Positions 7,847-16,962 of a stretch of DNA of 64,000 nucleotides are shown here, piece by piece (within the stretch, counting starts at the first letter, position 1; every line of letters begins with the position of its first letter). The translations under genes and the position numbers were made by a program. This DNA comes from GCA-2701705 sp964342155 (GTDB lineage: Bacteria; Pseudomonadota; Gammaproteobacteria; GCA-002705445; GCA-002716945): the NCBI GenBank assembly GCA_964342155.1, contig CAYFEQ010000004.1, positions 40,876 through 104,875 on the forward strand, written 5' to 3'. The notes below the pieces were generated by a model, which was not told where the DNA came from, searched no databases, and was given only the letters and a program-made list of their open reading frames with translations.

Positions 7847-9019
7847 TTAATCAAATTTAAGTTGTCCACCAGTCTGATACTCAGTTACTCGTGTTTCAAA
7901 GAAGTTTTTTTCTTTTTTCAGGTCCATAATTTCCGACATCCACTCAAAGGTATTTTTTGCTCCAGGATATTGTTCTGGAAGGTCGATTTGGAGAAGTCTT
8001 CTATTAGCAATAAATTTAAGGTATTCTTCAAATAACTCAGCATTCATACCTAATATAGGTTTAGGCATGGTATCGTAAGCATATTTTGTTTCTAGATCTA
8101 CACCCTTTTTAATTAAGTCTATCATTTCAGACTGGAATTGTTCGGTCCATAGTTCTGGGTTTTCTGCTTTAATCTGATTAATTACATCAATTCCAAAATT
8201 CATATGCATTGATTCATCTCTAAGAATATATTGAAATTGTTGTGCGACGCCTGTAAGTAAATTTCGCCTACCCATAGATAATATTTGAGTAAAACCTACA
8301 TAGAAAAATATACCTTCAAAGACAACATAGAACGCTATTAGGTCTCTCAATAATCTTTGATTATTTTCTTTAGTACCTGTTCTAAATGTAGGATCTCCCA
8401 AGCTTTGAGTAAATGGAAGTGCCCATTCTGCTTTTGTTGCAACAGCGGGTATTTCTCTATACATATTGAATATCTTGCCTTCATCTAGGCCTAATGACTG
8501 AACACAATAAGTATATGCATGTGTATGAATAGCTTCTTCAAATGCCTGTCTTAATAAATATTGTCTGCACTCAGGATTAGTTATGTGTTTATATACAGCT
8601 AGTACGAGATTATTTGCAACTAATGAATCTGCAGTTGAGAAAAAACCAAGATTAACCTCAACAATTTTTCTCTCATCTTCGGTTAAAGCTTTTGGATCAT
8701 TCCATATTTTAATATCATCATGCATTGGAATTTCTTCTGGCATCCAGTGATTAGCTGATCCATCTAAATATTTTTGCCATGCCCAGTCATATTTAAACGG
8801 GATTAATTGATTTAAATCAGCTCTACAATTTATTATTGCTTTGTCATCAACTTGTATTCTATTAGCTCCTTTTTCTATATCTTCAAAGCCAGTTAGGCCT
8901 TCGTTTTCTTTGATATTCTTATCAGAGGCATTAGTATCTTTTTCTACAATATCTTTAACATTATTATCAACTTCAACTTGTTTAAGTGATTCTGTTATTG
9001 GATCGTCCCAGTTACGCAT
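7847..9019 (-). CDS. nrdB: Ribonucleotide reductase class Ia, beta subunit
   Basis: A 390-residue R2 protein that houses the diiron-tyrosyl radical cofactor. Metal ligands are visible in STADSL (Asp131) and EEAIHTHAYTY (Glu162, His165), with the radical tyrosine at Tyr169 in the expected spacing (E-x2-H-x3-Y). The second ligand half is FYVVFEGIFFYVGF and RDESMHMNFG. The first about 60 residues are an acidic, low-complexity extension. The start ATG has a strong AGGAGG ribosome site 10 bases upstream that lies inside the 3' end of the small membrane gene. Convergent with the B12 uptake unit. Part of the nrdA-small ORF-nrdB operon controlled from the NrdR boxes upstream of nrdA. Confidence 0.96.
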   Translation of the reverse strand: MRNWDDPITESLKQVEVDNNVKDIVEKDTNASDKNIKENEGLTGFEDIEKGANRIQVDDKAIINCRADLNQLIPFKYDWAWQKYLDGSANHWMPEEIPMHDDIKIWNDPKALTEDERKIVEVNLGFFSTADSLVANNLVLAVYKHITNPECRQYLLRQAFEEAIHTHAYTYCVQSLGLDEGKIFNMYREIPAVATKAEWALPFTQSLGDPTFRTGTKENNQRLLRDLIAFYVVFEGIFFYVGFTQILSMGRRNLLTGVAQQFQYILRDESMHMNFGIDVINQIKAENPELWTEQFQSEMIDLIKKGVDLETKYAYDTMPKPILGMNAELFEEYLKFIANRRLLQIDLPEQYPGAKNTFEWMSEIMDLKKEKNFFETRVTEYQTGGQLKFD

Positions 9020-9021
9020 GA

Positions 9022-9192
9022 TTATTTATGCCTCCTTAAATTTGTTATCTGTTGTCCTGTAAGAGAATTCTTTCTTACCTCAGTTTCTTCATTAGTTCTT
9101 TTTAAATCAAAAAGATAATATGTAATCGATATGCCTATTGCAATCAATCCAGAAATAATATAAATCATAAATTCAAAAGGTATGCTAATCAT
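9022..9192 (-). CDS. Small membrane protein between nrdA and nrdB (56 aa)
   Basis: An intact 56-codon frame fills the spacer between nrdA and nrdB. Its ATG at 9192 overlaps the nrdA TGA as ATGA, the standard coupling arrangement, and its TAA at 9022-9024 is 2 bases before the nrdB start. Residues about 8-28 are a single hydrophobic helix (EFMIYIISGLIAIGISITYY), followed by LFDLKR and a polar, basic tail rich in Arg, Lys, Glu and Asn. An alternative in-frame ATG lies six bases upstream at 9198. I recognise no family. A single-pass protein with the charged tail in the cytoplasm is the simplest reading. Co-expression with ribonucleotide reductase is likely; any role in it is unknown. Confidence 0.65.
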   Translation of the reverse strand: MISIPFEFMIYIISGLIAIGISITYYLFDLKRTNEETEVRKNSLTGQQITNLRRHK

Positions 9193-12062
9193 TGACATGC
9201 CTCACAATCAGGATCATCAATTAGGCATTGTTCAACTTCTTTTTCCCCATTAGCATTTTTTTTACCTACAGCATTCAACTTTGATCCTGTATTGTCAGCA
9301 GTGCTTTTTTCAACATGTGTTGCACCTAATGATCGTAGGTAATAAGTTGTTTTTAATCCTCTTATCCATGCTAATTTATATGCTTTATCAAGTTTTTTTC
9401 CATCAGTGCCTGAAATATATAAATTTAGTGATTGGGATTGGTCAATCCATTTCTGTCTTCGTGCAGCAGCCTCTACTAACCATCTAGTATCAATTTCAAA
9501 ACAGGTTGCATATAGTGATTTAAGATTATCAGGTACTCGGCTAATCAATGACAGCTGACCATCAAAATACTTTAAGTCCTTAATCATGACTTCATCCCAA
9601 ATATCAATTGCTTTAAAATCATTAATTAAATATGGATTGATAACTGTAAATTCTCCAGAAAGATTAGATTTTACATAGAGGTTTTGATAGGTAGGCTCAA
9701 TTGATTGAGAAACACCACAAATGTTGGAAATAGTAGCTGTTGGAGCAATGGCAAGCGTATTTGAATTTCTCATTCCATTAGCTTTGATTTCTTCTCTTAA
9801 GGTATCCCAATCAAGAGTTTGATCTAGATTTACATCTAAATATTTACCTCTTATTTTCTTTAAAACTTTTAAACTATCAATTGGCAGAACACCTTGACTC
9901 CACAGAGATCCATTAAAAGATTCATAGGCACCTCTTTCCTTAGCAAGATCCATGGATGCTCGTATAGCAAAATAGCTTATGTGTTCCATGCTTATATCTG
10001 CAAAATCAACGGCCTCTTCTGAAGCATAAGGAACTCTTAATTTATATAAGGCATCTTGAAAGCCCATTAAACCGAGACCAATTGGCCTGTGTCTCAGATT
10101 AGAGTTTTTAGCTTTATCAACGCTGTAATAATTATAATCTATAACATTATCCAGCATTCTAATTGCTGTTGTGATTGTCTTTTCAAGTTTTTCAGTATCT
10201 AATTCTTGTTTATCATTTATATGAGCAGCTAGATTAACTGAGCCTAAATTACAGACAGCAATTTCTTCTTTTGATGTATTCAAAGTAATTTCTGTACATA
10301 AATTTGAAGAATGTACAACTCCGACATGTTGTTGAGGAGACCTAATATTGCAAGGGTCTTTGAAAGTAATCCAAGGATGACCAGTTTCAAAAAGCATGCT
10401 CAGAATTTTTCTCCATAAATCTATAGCATTAACTTTTTTAAAATTAGTAATTTTCCCTTCCTCTGCTAATTTTTCATAATGTTCATATTTAATTTCAAAC
10501 TCAAGACCAGTTAAATCATGGAGTGATTGAGTATCATTTGGTGAAAACAAAGTCCAATGTTCATTTTTATGAACTCTTTTCATAAACAAATCCGGTATCC
10601 AATTAGCCGTGTTCATGTCATGAGTTCTTCTTCTATCATCACCTGTATTTTTTCTTAACTCTAAAAATTGTTCAATATCAAGATGCCATGTTTCTAAATA
10701 GGCACACATTGCACCTTTTCGTTTTCCGCCTTGGTTAACTGCTACCGCTGTATCGTTAGCAACTTTTAAAAATGGTATTACGCCTTGGCTTTTACCATTC
10801 GTACCTTTTATGTAAGATCCTAAGGCTCTCACTTGCGACCAGTCATTACCAAGGCCGCCAGCAAATTTAGACAACATGGCATCATCGCTTATGCCTTCGA
10901 ATATTCCCTTAAGATCATCAGGCATGGTGGAGAGGTAACATGATGAAAGTTGTGGTCGTAACGTTCCTGAATTAAATAGAGTGGGGGTACTAGACATAAA
11001 ATCAAAAGAAGAAAGTAATTTATAAAACTCCACTGTACGCTCTTCTCTATTTTTTTCGTTAACAGCTAGGCCCATTGCGACACGCATGAAAAATGCTTGA
11101 GGCAACTCAAATCTTGTCTCATTGTGATGAATGAAATACCTGTCATAAAGAGTTTGGAGTCCTAGGTATGTAAACAACATATCTCTATTAACATCTATAT
11201 GTTTTGCAATGAAATCTAAATCATAATCAAGCAGAGCTGAGTCTAATAACTTAAGCTCCGATGCTTTTTTTATGTACTGTTTGAAATAATCAGGGTAAAT
11301 TTTTTTCATTTCATCAAATGATAGATTCTTAGACTCAAACCCTAAGAAATTCAATGCTTCTTCGTTTATAGTTCTTAAAAGCATTCTTGCTGTAACATAT
11401 GAATAATTTGGATCTTTTTCAATTAAGGGTCTTACAGAAATTAGAATAGAGCTTGCAAGATCTTCTTTTTTAATTCCATCGTAAATATTCTTATCTATTG
11501 TTTCAAATACTAGGTTTTTTGATATGCCATCTATGTCATTACAGCACTCATCAATCATTGATTTTAATTTTTTCGCATCTATTGGTTCGCTTGACCCATC
11601 ATCTAATAAGGTATTTTTAGTAATAGGTAAATCATCTTCATTTGTTGAGCTGTTCTCCCTTCTTTCTTTTGCTCTTTCCTCTCTATATAATACATATGCT
11701 CTCGCTACATCCTGATAGCCTGCTCGCATTATCGCTAATTCTACCTGATCTTGTATATCTTCAATATGAATAACCCCACCCTCAGGAAATCTTCTTTTAA
11801 CGATACTATCTACTCGCTCCGATAACATTTGAACTTCATTATGTATTCTGGTTGATGCAGCAGCGCTATCTCCTTCAACACTTAAAAAGGCTTTTGTCAT
11901 AGCTACTATAATTTTATTTAGATCAAATGAAGTAACAGTTCCATTTCTTCTCATGACTCTGTATTTGCCAGGAACAGCAGAAATGTTGTTAGGGTTACTA
12001 GTTTGCCTAGACTGGTCGGGTTGTAGAGGGGCTCCCTCTGGATTATCTTGTTTTATCGTCAT
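9189..12062 (-). CDS. nrdA: Ribonucleotide reductase class Ia, alpha subunit
   Basis: A 957-residue large subunit that reduces ribonucleoside diphosphates. An N-terminal ATP-cone occupies residues 33-130 (VMRRNGTVTSFDLNKI, ARAYVLYREERAK), and residues about 150-228 look like a second, degenerate cone, as in Pseudomonas NrdA. Catalytic residues: Cys375 (QLSSCYLST), Asn587/Cys589/Glu591 (SSNLCTEITL) and Cys604 (IAVCNLGSVN). The C-terminus ends CLIDDPDCEACQ, carrying the redox-shuttle cysteines for thioredoxin/glutaredoxin. Its stop overlaps the small membrane gene. It is preceded by a TATAAT on the minus strand and two NrdR boxes, so expression should be repressed by NrdR when dATP is high. Confidence 0.97.
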   Translation of the reverse strand: MTIKQDNPEGAPLQPDQSRQTSNPNNISAVPGKYRVMRRNGTVTSFDLNKIIVAMTKAFLSVEGDSAAASTRIHNEVQMLSERVDSIVKRRFPEGGVIHIEDIQDQVELAIMRAGYQDVARAYVLYREERAKERRENSSTNEDDLPITKNTLLDDGSSEPIDAKKLKSMIDECCNDIDGISKNLVFETIDKNIYDGIKKEDLASSILISVRPLIEKDPNYSYVTARMLLRTINEEALNFLGFESKNLSFDEMKKIYPDYFKQYIKKASELKLLDSALLDYDLDFIAKHIDVNRDMLFTYLGLQTLYDRYFIHHNETRFELPQAFFMRVAMGLAVNEKNREERTVEFYKLLSSFDFMSSTPTLFNSGTLRPQLSSCYLSTMPDDLKGIFEGISDDAMLSKFAGGLGNDWSQVRALGSYIKGTNGKSQGVIPFLKVANDTAVAVNQGGKRKGAMCAYLETWHLDIEQFLELRKNTGDDRRRTHDMNTANWIPDLFMKRVHKNEHWTLFSPNDTQSLHDLTGLEFEIKYEHYEKLAEEGKITNFKKVNAIDLWRKILSMLFETGHPWITFKDPCNIRSPQQHVGVVHSSNLCTEITLNTSKEEIAVCNLGSVNLAAHINDKQELDTEKLEKTITTAIRMLDNVIDYNYYSVDKAKNSNLRHRPIGLGLMGFQDALYKLRVPYASEEAVDFADISMEHISYFAIRASMDLAKERGAYESFNGSLWSQGVLPIDSLKVLKKIRGKYLDVNLDQTLDWDTLREEIKANGMRNSNTLAIAPTATISNICGVSQSIEPTYQNLYVKSNLSGEFTVINPYLINDFKAIDIWDEVMIKDLKYFDGQLSLISRVPDNLKSLYATCFEIDTRWLVEAAARRQKWIDQSQSLNLYISGTDGKKLDKAYKLAWIRGLKTTYYLRSLGATHVEKSTADNTGSKLNAVGKKNANGEKEVEQCLIDDPDCEACQ

Positions 12063-12095
12063 TTTTACTAGTTATAATTATTATGTGGATTAGTA

Positions 12096-12149
12096 ATTAT
12101 AGCACTAAGTATTGTGGTTGTAACTATTGATAACCACAATATATTGTGT
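12096..12149 (-). promoter_or_regulatory. nrdA promoter with paired NrdR boxes
   Basis: On the minus strand a TATAAT lies at 12101-12096, with TTACAA 16 bases upstream as a weak -35. Box 1 (12102-12117, gcactaagtattgtgg) and box 2 (12134-12149, ccacaatatattgtgt) match the NrdR consensus acaCwATATATwGTgt at about 12 and 15 of 16 positions. Their starts are 32 bases apart, about three helical turns, as is typical for cooperative NrdR binding. Box 1 sits between the -35 and -10, so repression is expected. Confidence 0.8.
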
Positions 12150-12220
12150 TTTTTATGTATAAAACTTGTGGAAAAGCTGTTTAAAAATAATATTAGAGTA
12201 TTAATATTTTCTAATACTTA

Positions 12221-13588
12221 TTACACCATAAGGGTTGCAATGCCAAGTAGAGATATAAAACCTATTACATCTGTAATTGTTGTTAGAATAACTCCCCCAG
12301 CCAGTGCAGGATCTATATTTAATTTTGTTAAAATCAAAGGAAGGCTGACTCCACTGATAGCCCCTATAATTAAATTAATCATTAAGGCTGCAGCTATTAT
12401 AAAACCAAGATCTATTCTTCCAAACCATAAATATGTTAAGAATGCGACAACTGAAGACCATAAAATTCCATTGAGAAGACCTATGGCCGACTCTTTTATT
12501 ATTAAAGATTTAGAATTTGAATAACCAATTTGATCCAAAGCTTGAGCCCTTATAACTAATGCGAGACTTTGACTGCCAGCAATCCCACCCATGCTAGCAA
12601 CAATAGGCATTAGTATTGCAAGAGCAACGACTTTTTCAATTGTTGCTTCAAAGATACCAATTGATGCTGCTGCTAGCAGAGCTGTAATTAAGTTTGCACC
12701 AAGCCATAATGTCCTTCTTTTTGTGCTTTGTATAATTGGCGCAAAGATATCATCATCTTTTTTTAATCCAGCCATATTAAGGACCGACTCATCAGCCTCC
12801 TCTCTAATTACATCAACAACATCATCAATTGTTATTCGCCCTAGTAATATTCCTTCATGATCTATGACAGCTGCAGATACTAAGTCAGCATTTTCAAAAG
12901 TTCTAGCAACCTCATGTTGATTTGTATCTGATAAGATACCATCTTTATCTTCAGTCATTATATCGGAAACTATCTTGGAAGGGTCTGCAACCAATAAATC
13001 ATTAATTGAAACAAATCCATAATATTTATTCATTTTATCAGTGATAAAAATCCTATCAGTTTGTTCTGGTAGGCTTTTAAGTCTTCTGAGATATTTTAAA
13101 AGTACATCAACAGTAATGTTACGTCTTACATTAATTGTATCTGTATTCATTAAACCTCCAGCTGTATCATCGGGAAAAGATAATACCTTCTGTAGTCTTT
13201 CTTGATTTTGTCTATCTAAACTCTTAATTGTTTTTTTAGTGAGATGTTTAGGTAAAGATTGGATAATATCAGCCAAATCATCTGTATCTAATTTTTCAGC
13301 TATTTTAACTAAACCTTCGGGACCATCTTTATCAATTAATTCATCTAACAAGTTAACCCTAACTTCTTCAGTCATTTCTGCTAAGGTCTCACCTTTATTA
13401 TCATTGTTGACTAATTTCCATATTAAATCTCTGCGATTCCTTGGCATCCCCTCTATTACATCAGCAATCTCTGATGGATATAAGGAATTTAATAAGTTCT
13501 TTGCTTTGAGAATAGCTCCGCTGTCCAACACTTCTGTTAGTTGATCAAGAGTAATTGAGTTATCGGCGGTTTTGTTTTCGATATCCAT
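12221..13588 (-). CDS. mgtE: Magnesium transporter MgtE
   Basis: A 455-residue Mg2+ channel of the inner membrane. The N-terminal MgtE_N helical domain (LYPSEIADVIEGMPR, LADIIQSLPKH) is followed by a CBS pair (about residues 120-250, ending ITIDDVVDVIREEADE) and five membrane helices with the family motifs GIAGSQSLALVIRAQALDQI and DPALAGGVILTTITDVIGF. The ATG at 13588 is preferred over a TTG 39 bases upstream because it has AGG at good spacing and gives the usual family length. It lies between the nrd promoter and ptsI, transcribed in the same direction; the 75-base spacer to ptsI allows either readthrough or its own promoter. Confidence 0.93.
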   Translation of the reverse strand: MDIENKTADNSITLDQLTEVLDSGAILKAKNLLNSLYPSEIADVIEGMPRNRRDLIWKLVNNDNKGETLAEMTEEVRVNLLDELIDKDGPEGLVKIAEKLDTDDLADIIQSLPKHLTKKTIKSLDRQNQERLQKVLSFPDDTAGGLMNTDTINVRRNITVDVLLKYLRRLKSLPEQTDRIFITDKMNKYYGFVSINDLLVADPSKIVSDIMTEDKDGILSDTNQHEVARTFENADLVSAAVIDHEGILLGRITIDDVVDVIREEADESVLNMAGLKKDDDIFAPIIQSTKRRTLWLGANLITALLAAASIGIFEATIEKVVALAILMPIVASMGGIAGSQSLALVIRAQALDQIGYSNSKSLIIKESAIGLLNGILWSSVVAFLTYLWFGRIDLGFIIAAALMINLIIGAISGVSLPLILTKLNIDPALAGGVILTTITDVIGFISLLGIATLMV

Positions 13589-13663
13589 GTACCTATTATC
13601 TACATAAATATAGTGATTACAAAACAAAAATTTAATTGATTGTTTGATGAAATAGGTGAATTA

Positions 13664-15409
13664 TTAATTAAAAACTTTTTTATTTAATTCATTAAGCAGT
13701 AAGCTTTTCTGGTCGCTATCATCGATGTCTAAAATTTGATCAGATAAATCTTTAATTTTGCTTGTATCTGTAGCTGTTATTACATTTTTAACTTCTGGGA
13801 CGGCACTGGGATGCATGCTGAATGATCTAAGACCTAACCCCATCAATAATCTAATATAGTTAATATCACTAGCCATTTCTCCACACATAGCTACAGGCGT
13901 ATTACTTTCATTTCCTGCGTCAATAGTTGTTTTTATTAGACTAAGAACTGCTGAATTCATAGGATCATAAAGATAATTAACTTCATCATCAATTCTATCA
14001 ATAGCCAAAGTATATTGAACAAGGTCATTTGTTCCAATTGATAAAAAATCTACATATTTCGTAAATTTTTTAGCTAATACCGCGGATGACGGTACTTCAA
14101 TCATAATGCCTATGTCAAATTTTTTTACAAAATTCTTCTTTTCTCGAGTTAATTTTTTCTTTGCATCTTCAATGAGATTAATTGATGATTTTACTTCGGA
14201 TATATTAGTAATCATCGGAAGCAGGATTTTTATATTTCCATAATAACCAGCTCGCAATATAGCCTTAATTTGACTAATAAAAATATGTTGTTCATATAAA
14301 CTGTGACGTATGCCTCTAAGTCCAAGCGCTGGATTTTTTGCTACAGACCCAGTTTTTATATTTCCTGAGACTTCTTTGTCTGAACCTACATCTAACGTCC
14401 TAAAAGTCACAGGTACATTTTTCATTTTTTGTATTATTTTTTTGTATGCAATAAACTGTTCATCTTCAGTAGGCAAGTCTTTTCGATCTGTATATAAATA
14501 CTCAGTTCTAAATAATCCTACTCCATCTATATTTGTTTTATTAATAATCTTTAATTCTTGAGGGAGCTCAAGATTAATCATAATTTCTATTTTCTTTCCA
14601 TCTAAAGTAACATTATCTTTTTTCAAAATAGTAGACATTACTCTTTTTTTCTTTAAATCTTTTTGTTGCAAATCCTTGTAGTATGATAATGCTTTTTTTT
14701 CTGGATTAATAATTAGGTTTCCTTCATTACCATCAAGTATTAATGTATCTCCATCCTTGATTACTACCTGAGCATTTTTCACACCTACCACAGCTGGCAT
14801 TTCTAAACTTCTTGTTAAAATTGAACTATGAGAAGAAGGACCACCAAATTCAGAAATTAATCCAAGCCCTTTTGATTCATGCATAATCAAAACATCTGTC
14901 GGGGTTAAATCATCACAAATAATAATACGCTTCTTAAAATTTTTGAAAGTCTTTTGTGGTTTTATTTGATTGTTATTAAGATTTTCTAATATTTTCATAA
15001 CTACATGCTTAATATCCTCAATTCTTTGTTTGATGTAAGGATCTTCAATATTTTCAAATGATTTTTGGATTTGTAGAAATTCAAAGTAAATTGCCCAATC
15101 AGCTGAGTAGTTCTTATTCCTAATATTTTTTCTTACATTGTTAATGAATGTTTTATCTTTAATCAAAAAAATATGAGTATCAAGAAACATTGCTGCATTT
15201 TTCTTAATTGCAGGATTAATGCTTTGTTTTATAAATTCAAATTGGTTTAGAGTTTTTTTTGTTGCATCATCAAATCTTCTTTTTTCTTTCAATATTTGAT
15301 TTTTTTTTACAATTTTTTCTTCAACACTTGGTTGACCCTTTTTAAATATATAGCTTTTTCCAATTGATATTCCTTTTGATACAGCTATGCCTTTTAAAAC
15401 TAAAGTCAT
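13664..15409 (-). CDS. ptsI: PTS Enzyme I (phosphoenolpyruvate--protein phosphotransferase)
   Basis: A 581-residue Enzyme I that transfers phosphate from PEP to HPr. The N-terminal domain, the phosphohistidine loop GGPSSHSSILTRS (His194) and the PEP-binding barrel (VGLFRTEYLY, SIGTNDLVQY, TPVAMCGEMASD with catalytic Cys) are complete. There is no GAF domain, so it is an ordinary EI rather than PtsP/EI-Ntr. It begins one base after the HPr gene ends and is last in the cluster EIIA-HPr-EI. No EIIB/EIIC sugar permease is present in the window, so the phosphoryl chain probably serves regulation through HPr, the mannose-type EIIA and PtsN. Confidence 0.95.
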   Translation of the reverse strand: MTLVLKGIAVSKGISIGKSYIFKKGQPSVEEKIVKKNQILKEKRRFDDATKKTLNQFEFIKQSINPAIKKNAAMFLDTHIFLIKDKTFINNVRKNIRNKNYSADWAIYFEFLQIQKSFENIEDPYIKQRIEDIKHVVMKILENLNNNQIKPQKTFKNFKKRIIICDDLTPTDVLIMHESKGLGLISEFGGPSSHSSILTRSLEMPAVVGVKNAQVVIKDGDTLILDGNEGNLIINPEKKALSYYKDLQQKDLKKKRVMSTILKKDNVTLDGKKIEIMINLELPQELKIINKTNIDGVGLFRTEYLYTDRKDLPTEDEQFIAYKKIIQKMKNVPVTFRTLDVGSDKEVSGNIKTGSVAKNPALGLRGIRHSLYEQHIFISQIKAILRAGYYGNIKILLPMITNISEVKSSINLIEDAKKKLTREKKNFVKKFDIGIMIEVPSSAVLAKKFTKYVDFLSIGTNDLVQYTLAIDRIDDEVNYLYDPMNSAVLSLIKTTIDAGNESNTPVAMCGEMASDINYIRLLMGLGLRSFSMHPSAVPEVKNVITATDTSKIKDLSDQILDIDDSDQKSLLLNELNKKVFN

Positions 15410-15410
15410 A

Positions 15411-15677
15411 TTATTCCTCGTCGAATTTATTTAAGAATAATGATTCTATTGCATCCATAGCTTGCGATTCATCTTTGCCATTGGCGTTAACTTTCAATGC
15501 TGTATTCTTTGGTGCTGCAAGCATTAATATTTTCATAATACTTTTAGCATCAGCCATCTTCTTACCATTTGTAATTGTAATTTTAGATTTGAATTTTGAT
15601 GTGAGAGCAACAATTTTTGCTGCAGCACGCGCATGTAAACCTAATTTATTTGTTATTTTAAATATTTTTTCTTTCAT
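15411..15677 (-). CDS. ptsH: HPr-family phosphocarrier protein
   Basis: An 88-residue HPr protein. His15 in the motif KLGLHARAAAKI is the phosphorylated residue, and Ser46 lies in ADAKSIMKILMLAAP, the position used by HPr kinase in other lineages; no hprK gene is found here. It accepts phosphate from Enzyme I, encoded one base downstream, and can pass it to the EIIA encoded upstream. Its start lies 20 bases inside the EIIA gene. In gammaproteobacterial rpoN clusters the equivalent gene is npr (NPr); pairing with a full Enzyme I here is the less common arrangement for this locus. Confidence 0.94.
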   Translation of the reverse strand: MKEKIFKITNKLGLHARAAAKIVALTSKFKSKITITNGKKMADAKSIMKILMLAAPKNTALKVNANGKDESQAMDAIESLFLNKFDEE

Positions 15678-16062
15678 GATTAATTTTTACAATACCTTGT
15701 TTTCCACCATCGAGAGCTTTTTTAGTTAAAGCAGCTAATGAGAGAGTTGGATAATTAAAGATATTCAGCAGCATTGATAAATTAATGCCAGATACAACCT
15801 CTACATTTTTAACATTAGAAAATTCACTTGCAATATTACTAGGTGTTGATCCAAACATATCAGTAAGTATTAAAACCCCTTTGCCTTCATCCAGAACTTT
15901 GACATATTGCTTAGCTAAGTGTATTACATCATTTGGTTGATCATAATGATCTACAGATAATAGCTCAACACGCGATGGTGTATCACCAAAAATTGATTTT
16001 GCAGCCAATAACAATTGAGAACCAATATCATTATGGGTTAAAAGTAATAAACCGACTTTCAT
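15658..16062 (-). CDS. PTS EIIA component, mannose/fructose-type (regulatory)
   Basis: A 134-residue EIIA of the mannose family. The active-site His10 lies in GLLLLTHNDIGSQLL; family members usually read THG, so Asn11 is a local variation. GVLILTDMFGSTPSN is the second conserved segment. The gene overlaps rapZ by 4 bases and ptsH by 20 bases. With no EIIB, EIIC or EIID partners nearby, it probably acts as a phosphorylation-state sensor, as proposed for orphan EIIA-Man proteins next to rapZ in proteobacteria. Its target cannot be read from the sequence. Confidence 0.88.
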   Translation of the reverse strand: MKVGLLLLTHNDIGSQLLLAAKSIFGDTPSRVELLSVDHYDQPNDVIHLAKQYVKVLDEGKGVLILTDMFGSTPSNIASEFSNVKNVEVVSGINLSMLLNIFNYPTLSLAALTKKALDGGKQGIVKINHERKNI

Positions 16063-16943
16063 TTTACATCTCTATGTTTAATTAAAATGTTAGTATATTT
16101 CAATGAAAGGTATTTATAAACTTTTTCTGCTAAAAAAACTGATCTATGTAAGCCTCCAGTGCAGCCTATTGAAATTGTTAAATAATGACGATCACTGTTA
16201 GAGAAATTAGGGATCCATTTTTCCAAGAAAGAAATAATAGAATTTTCCATTTTTGTAGTTGATTTATCAGATGCTAAGAAAGAAATTACCTTCTTATTTT
16301 TACCAGATAAATAACGTAATTTTTTATCCCAAAAAGGGTTTTTAAGGCAACGTACATCAAAAACAAAGTCACTATTAACAGGTAAGCCATTTTTATATCC
16401 AAAAGACTGTATCAGAATTGATATATCTCTTTTTTCATGGACTATAAGAACTCGTTCTTTTATTTCATTTTTTAATTCAGATGGTTTTAAATTACTTGTA
16501 TCAATTACAAGGTCTGACTTTTCTTTTAAACAATGCATAGTATTCTCTTCTTTTTTTAAAGCATCAATAAGAGTTATTTTATCACTCGATAAAGGGTGTA
16601 ACCGTCTAGTTGCATTAAATCTAGATAACAAGATTTGTTCTTCAGAATATAAAAAAATTGTTGTAACAAAGATATTTAATTCTTTCAATAAATGATATAG
16701 CTTTTCAATTGATTTCTCAAAATTCTTGTCCATTTTAATTGATCTTATATCTATACTAATAGCAACCTTACTATATAAATTACTTTTAGATGATTGTGTA
16801 AATTCAACTATCTTCAAAATCATATTAGGAGATAAATTATCAATACAGTAAAAACCTAAGTCTTCTAAAGATTGTAATGCTATTGTTTTGCCTGATCCAG
16901 ATAACCCTGTTATCAGCATTATTTGCGATTGTTTTTTTGTCAT
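16059..16943 (-). CDS. rapZ: RNase adapter protein RapZ (YvcJ/YhbJ family nucleotide-binding)
   Basis: A 294-residue protein of the RapZ family. The P-loop GLSGSGKT spans residues 13-20, and the C-terminal domain ends with the hallmark SIGCTGGLHRSVFLAEKVY. In E. coli RapZ presents the small RNA GlmZ to RNase E and so tunes GlmS; glmM in this window belongs to the same amino-sugar pathway. The basic C-terminal RNA-binding region is present in part (LIKHRDVK at the end). The gene follows ptsN by about 20 bases and overlaps the EIIA gene. Whether a GlmZ-like RNA exists here cannot be seen. No hprK lies between ptsN and rapZ, unlike in betaproteobacteria. Confidence 0.94.
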   Translation of the reverse strand: MTKKQSQIMLITGLSGSGKTIALQSLEDLGFYCIDNLSPNMILKIVEFTQSSKSNLYSKVAISIDIRSIKMDKNFEKSIEKLYHLLKELNIFVTTIFLYSEEQILLSRFNATRRLHPLSSDKITLIDALKKEENTMHCLKEKSDLVIDTSNLKPSELKNEIKERVLIVHEKRDISILIQSFGYKNGLPVNSDFVFDVRCLKNPFWDKKLRYLSGKNKKVISFLASDKSTTKMENSIISFLEKWIPNFSNSDRHYLTISIGCTGGLHRSVFLAEKVYKYLSLKYTNILIKHRDVK

Positions 16944-16962
16944 AATTATAAAAAGTTTTTAA

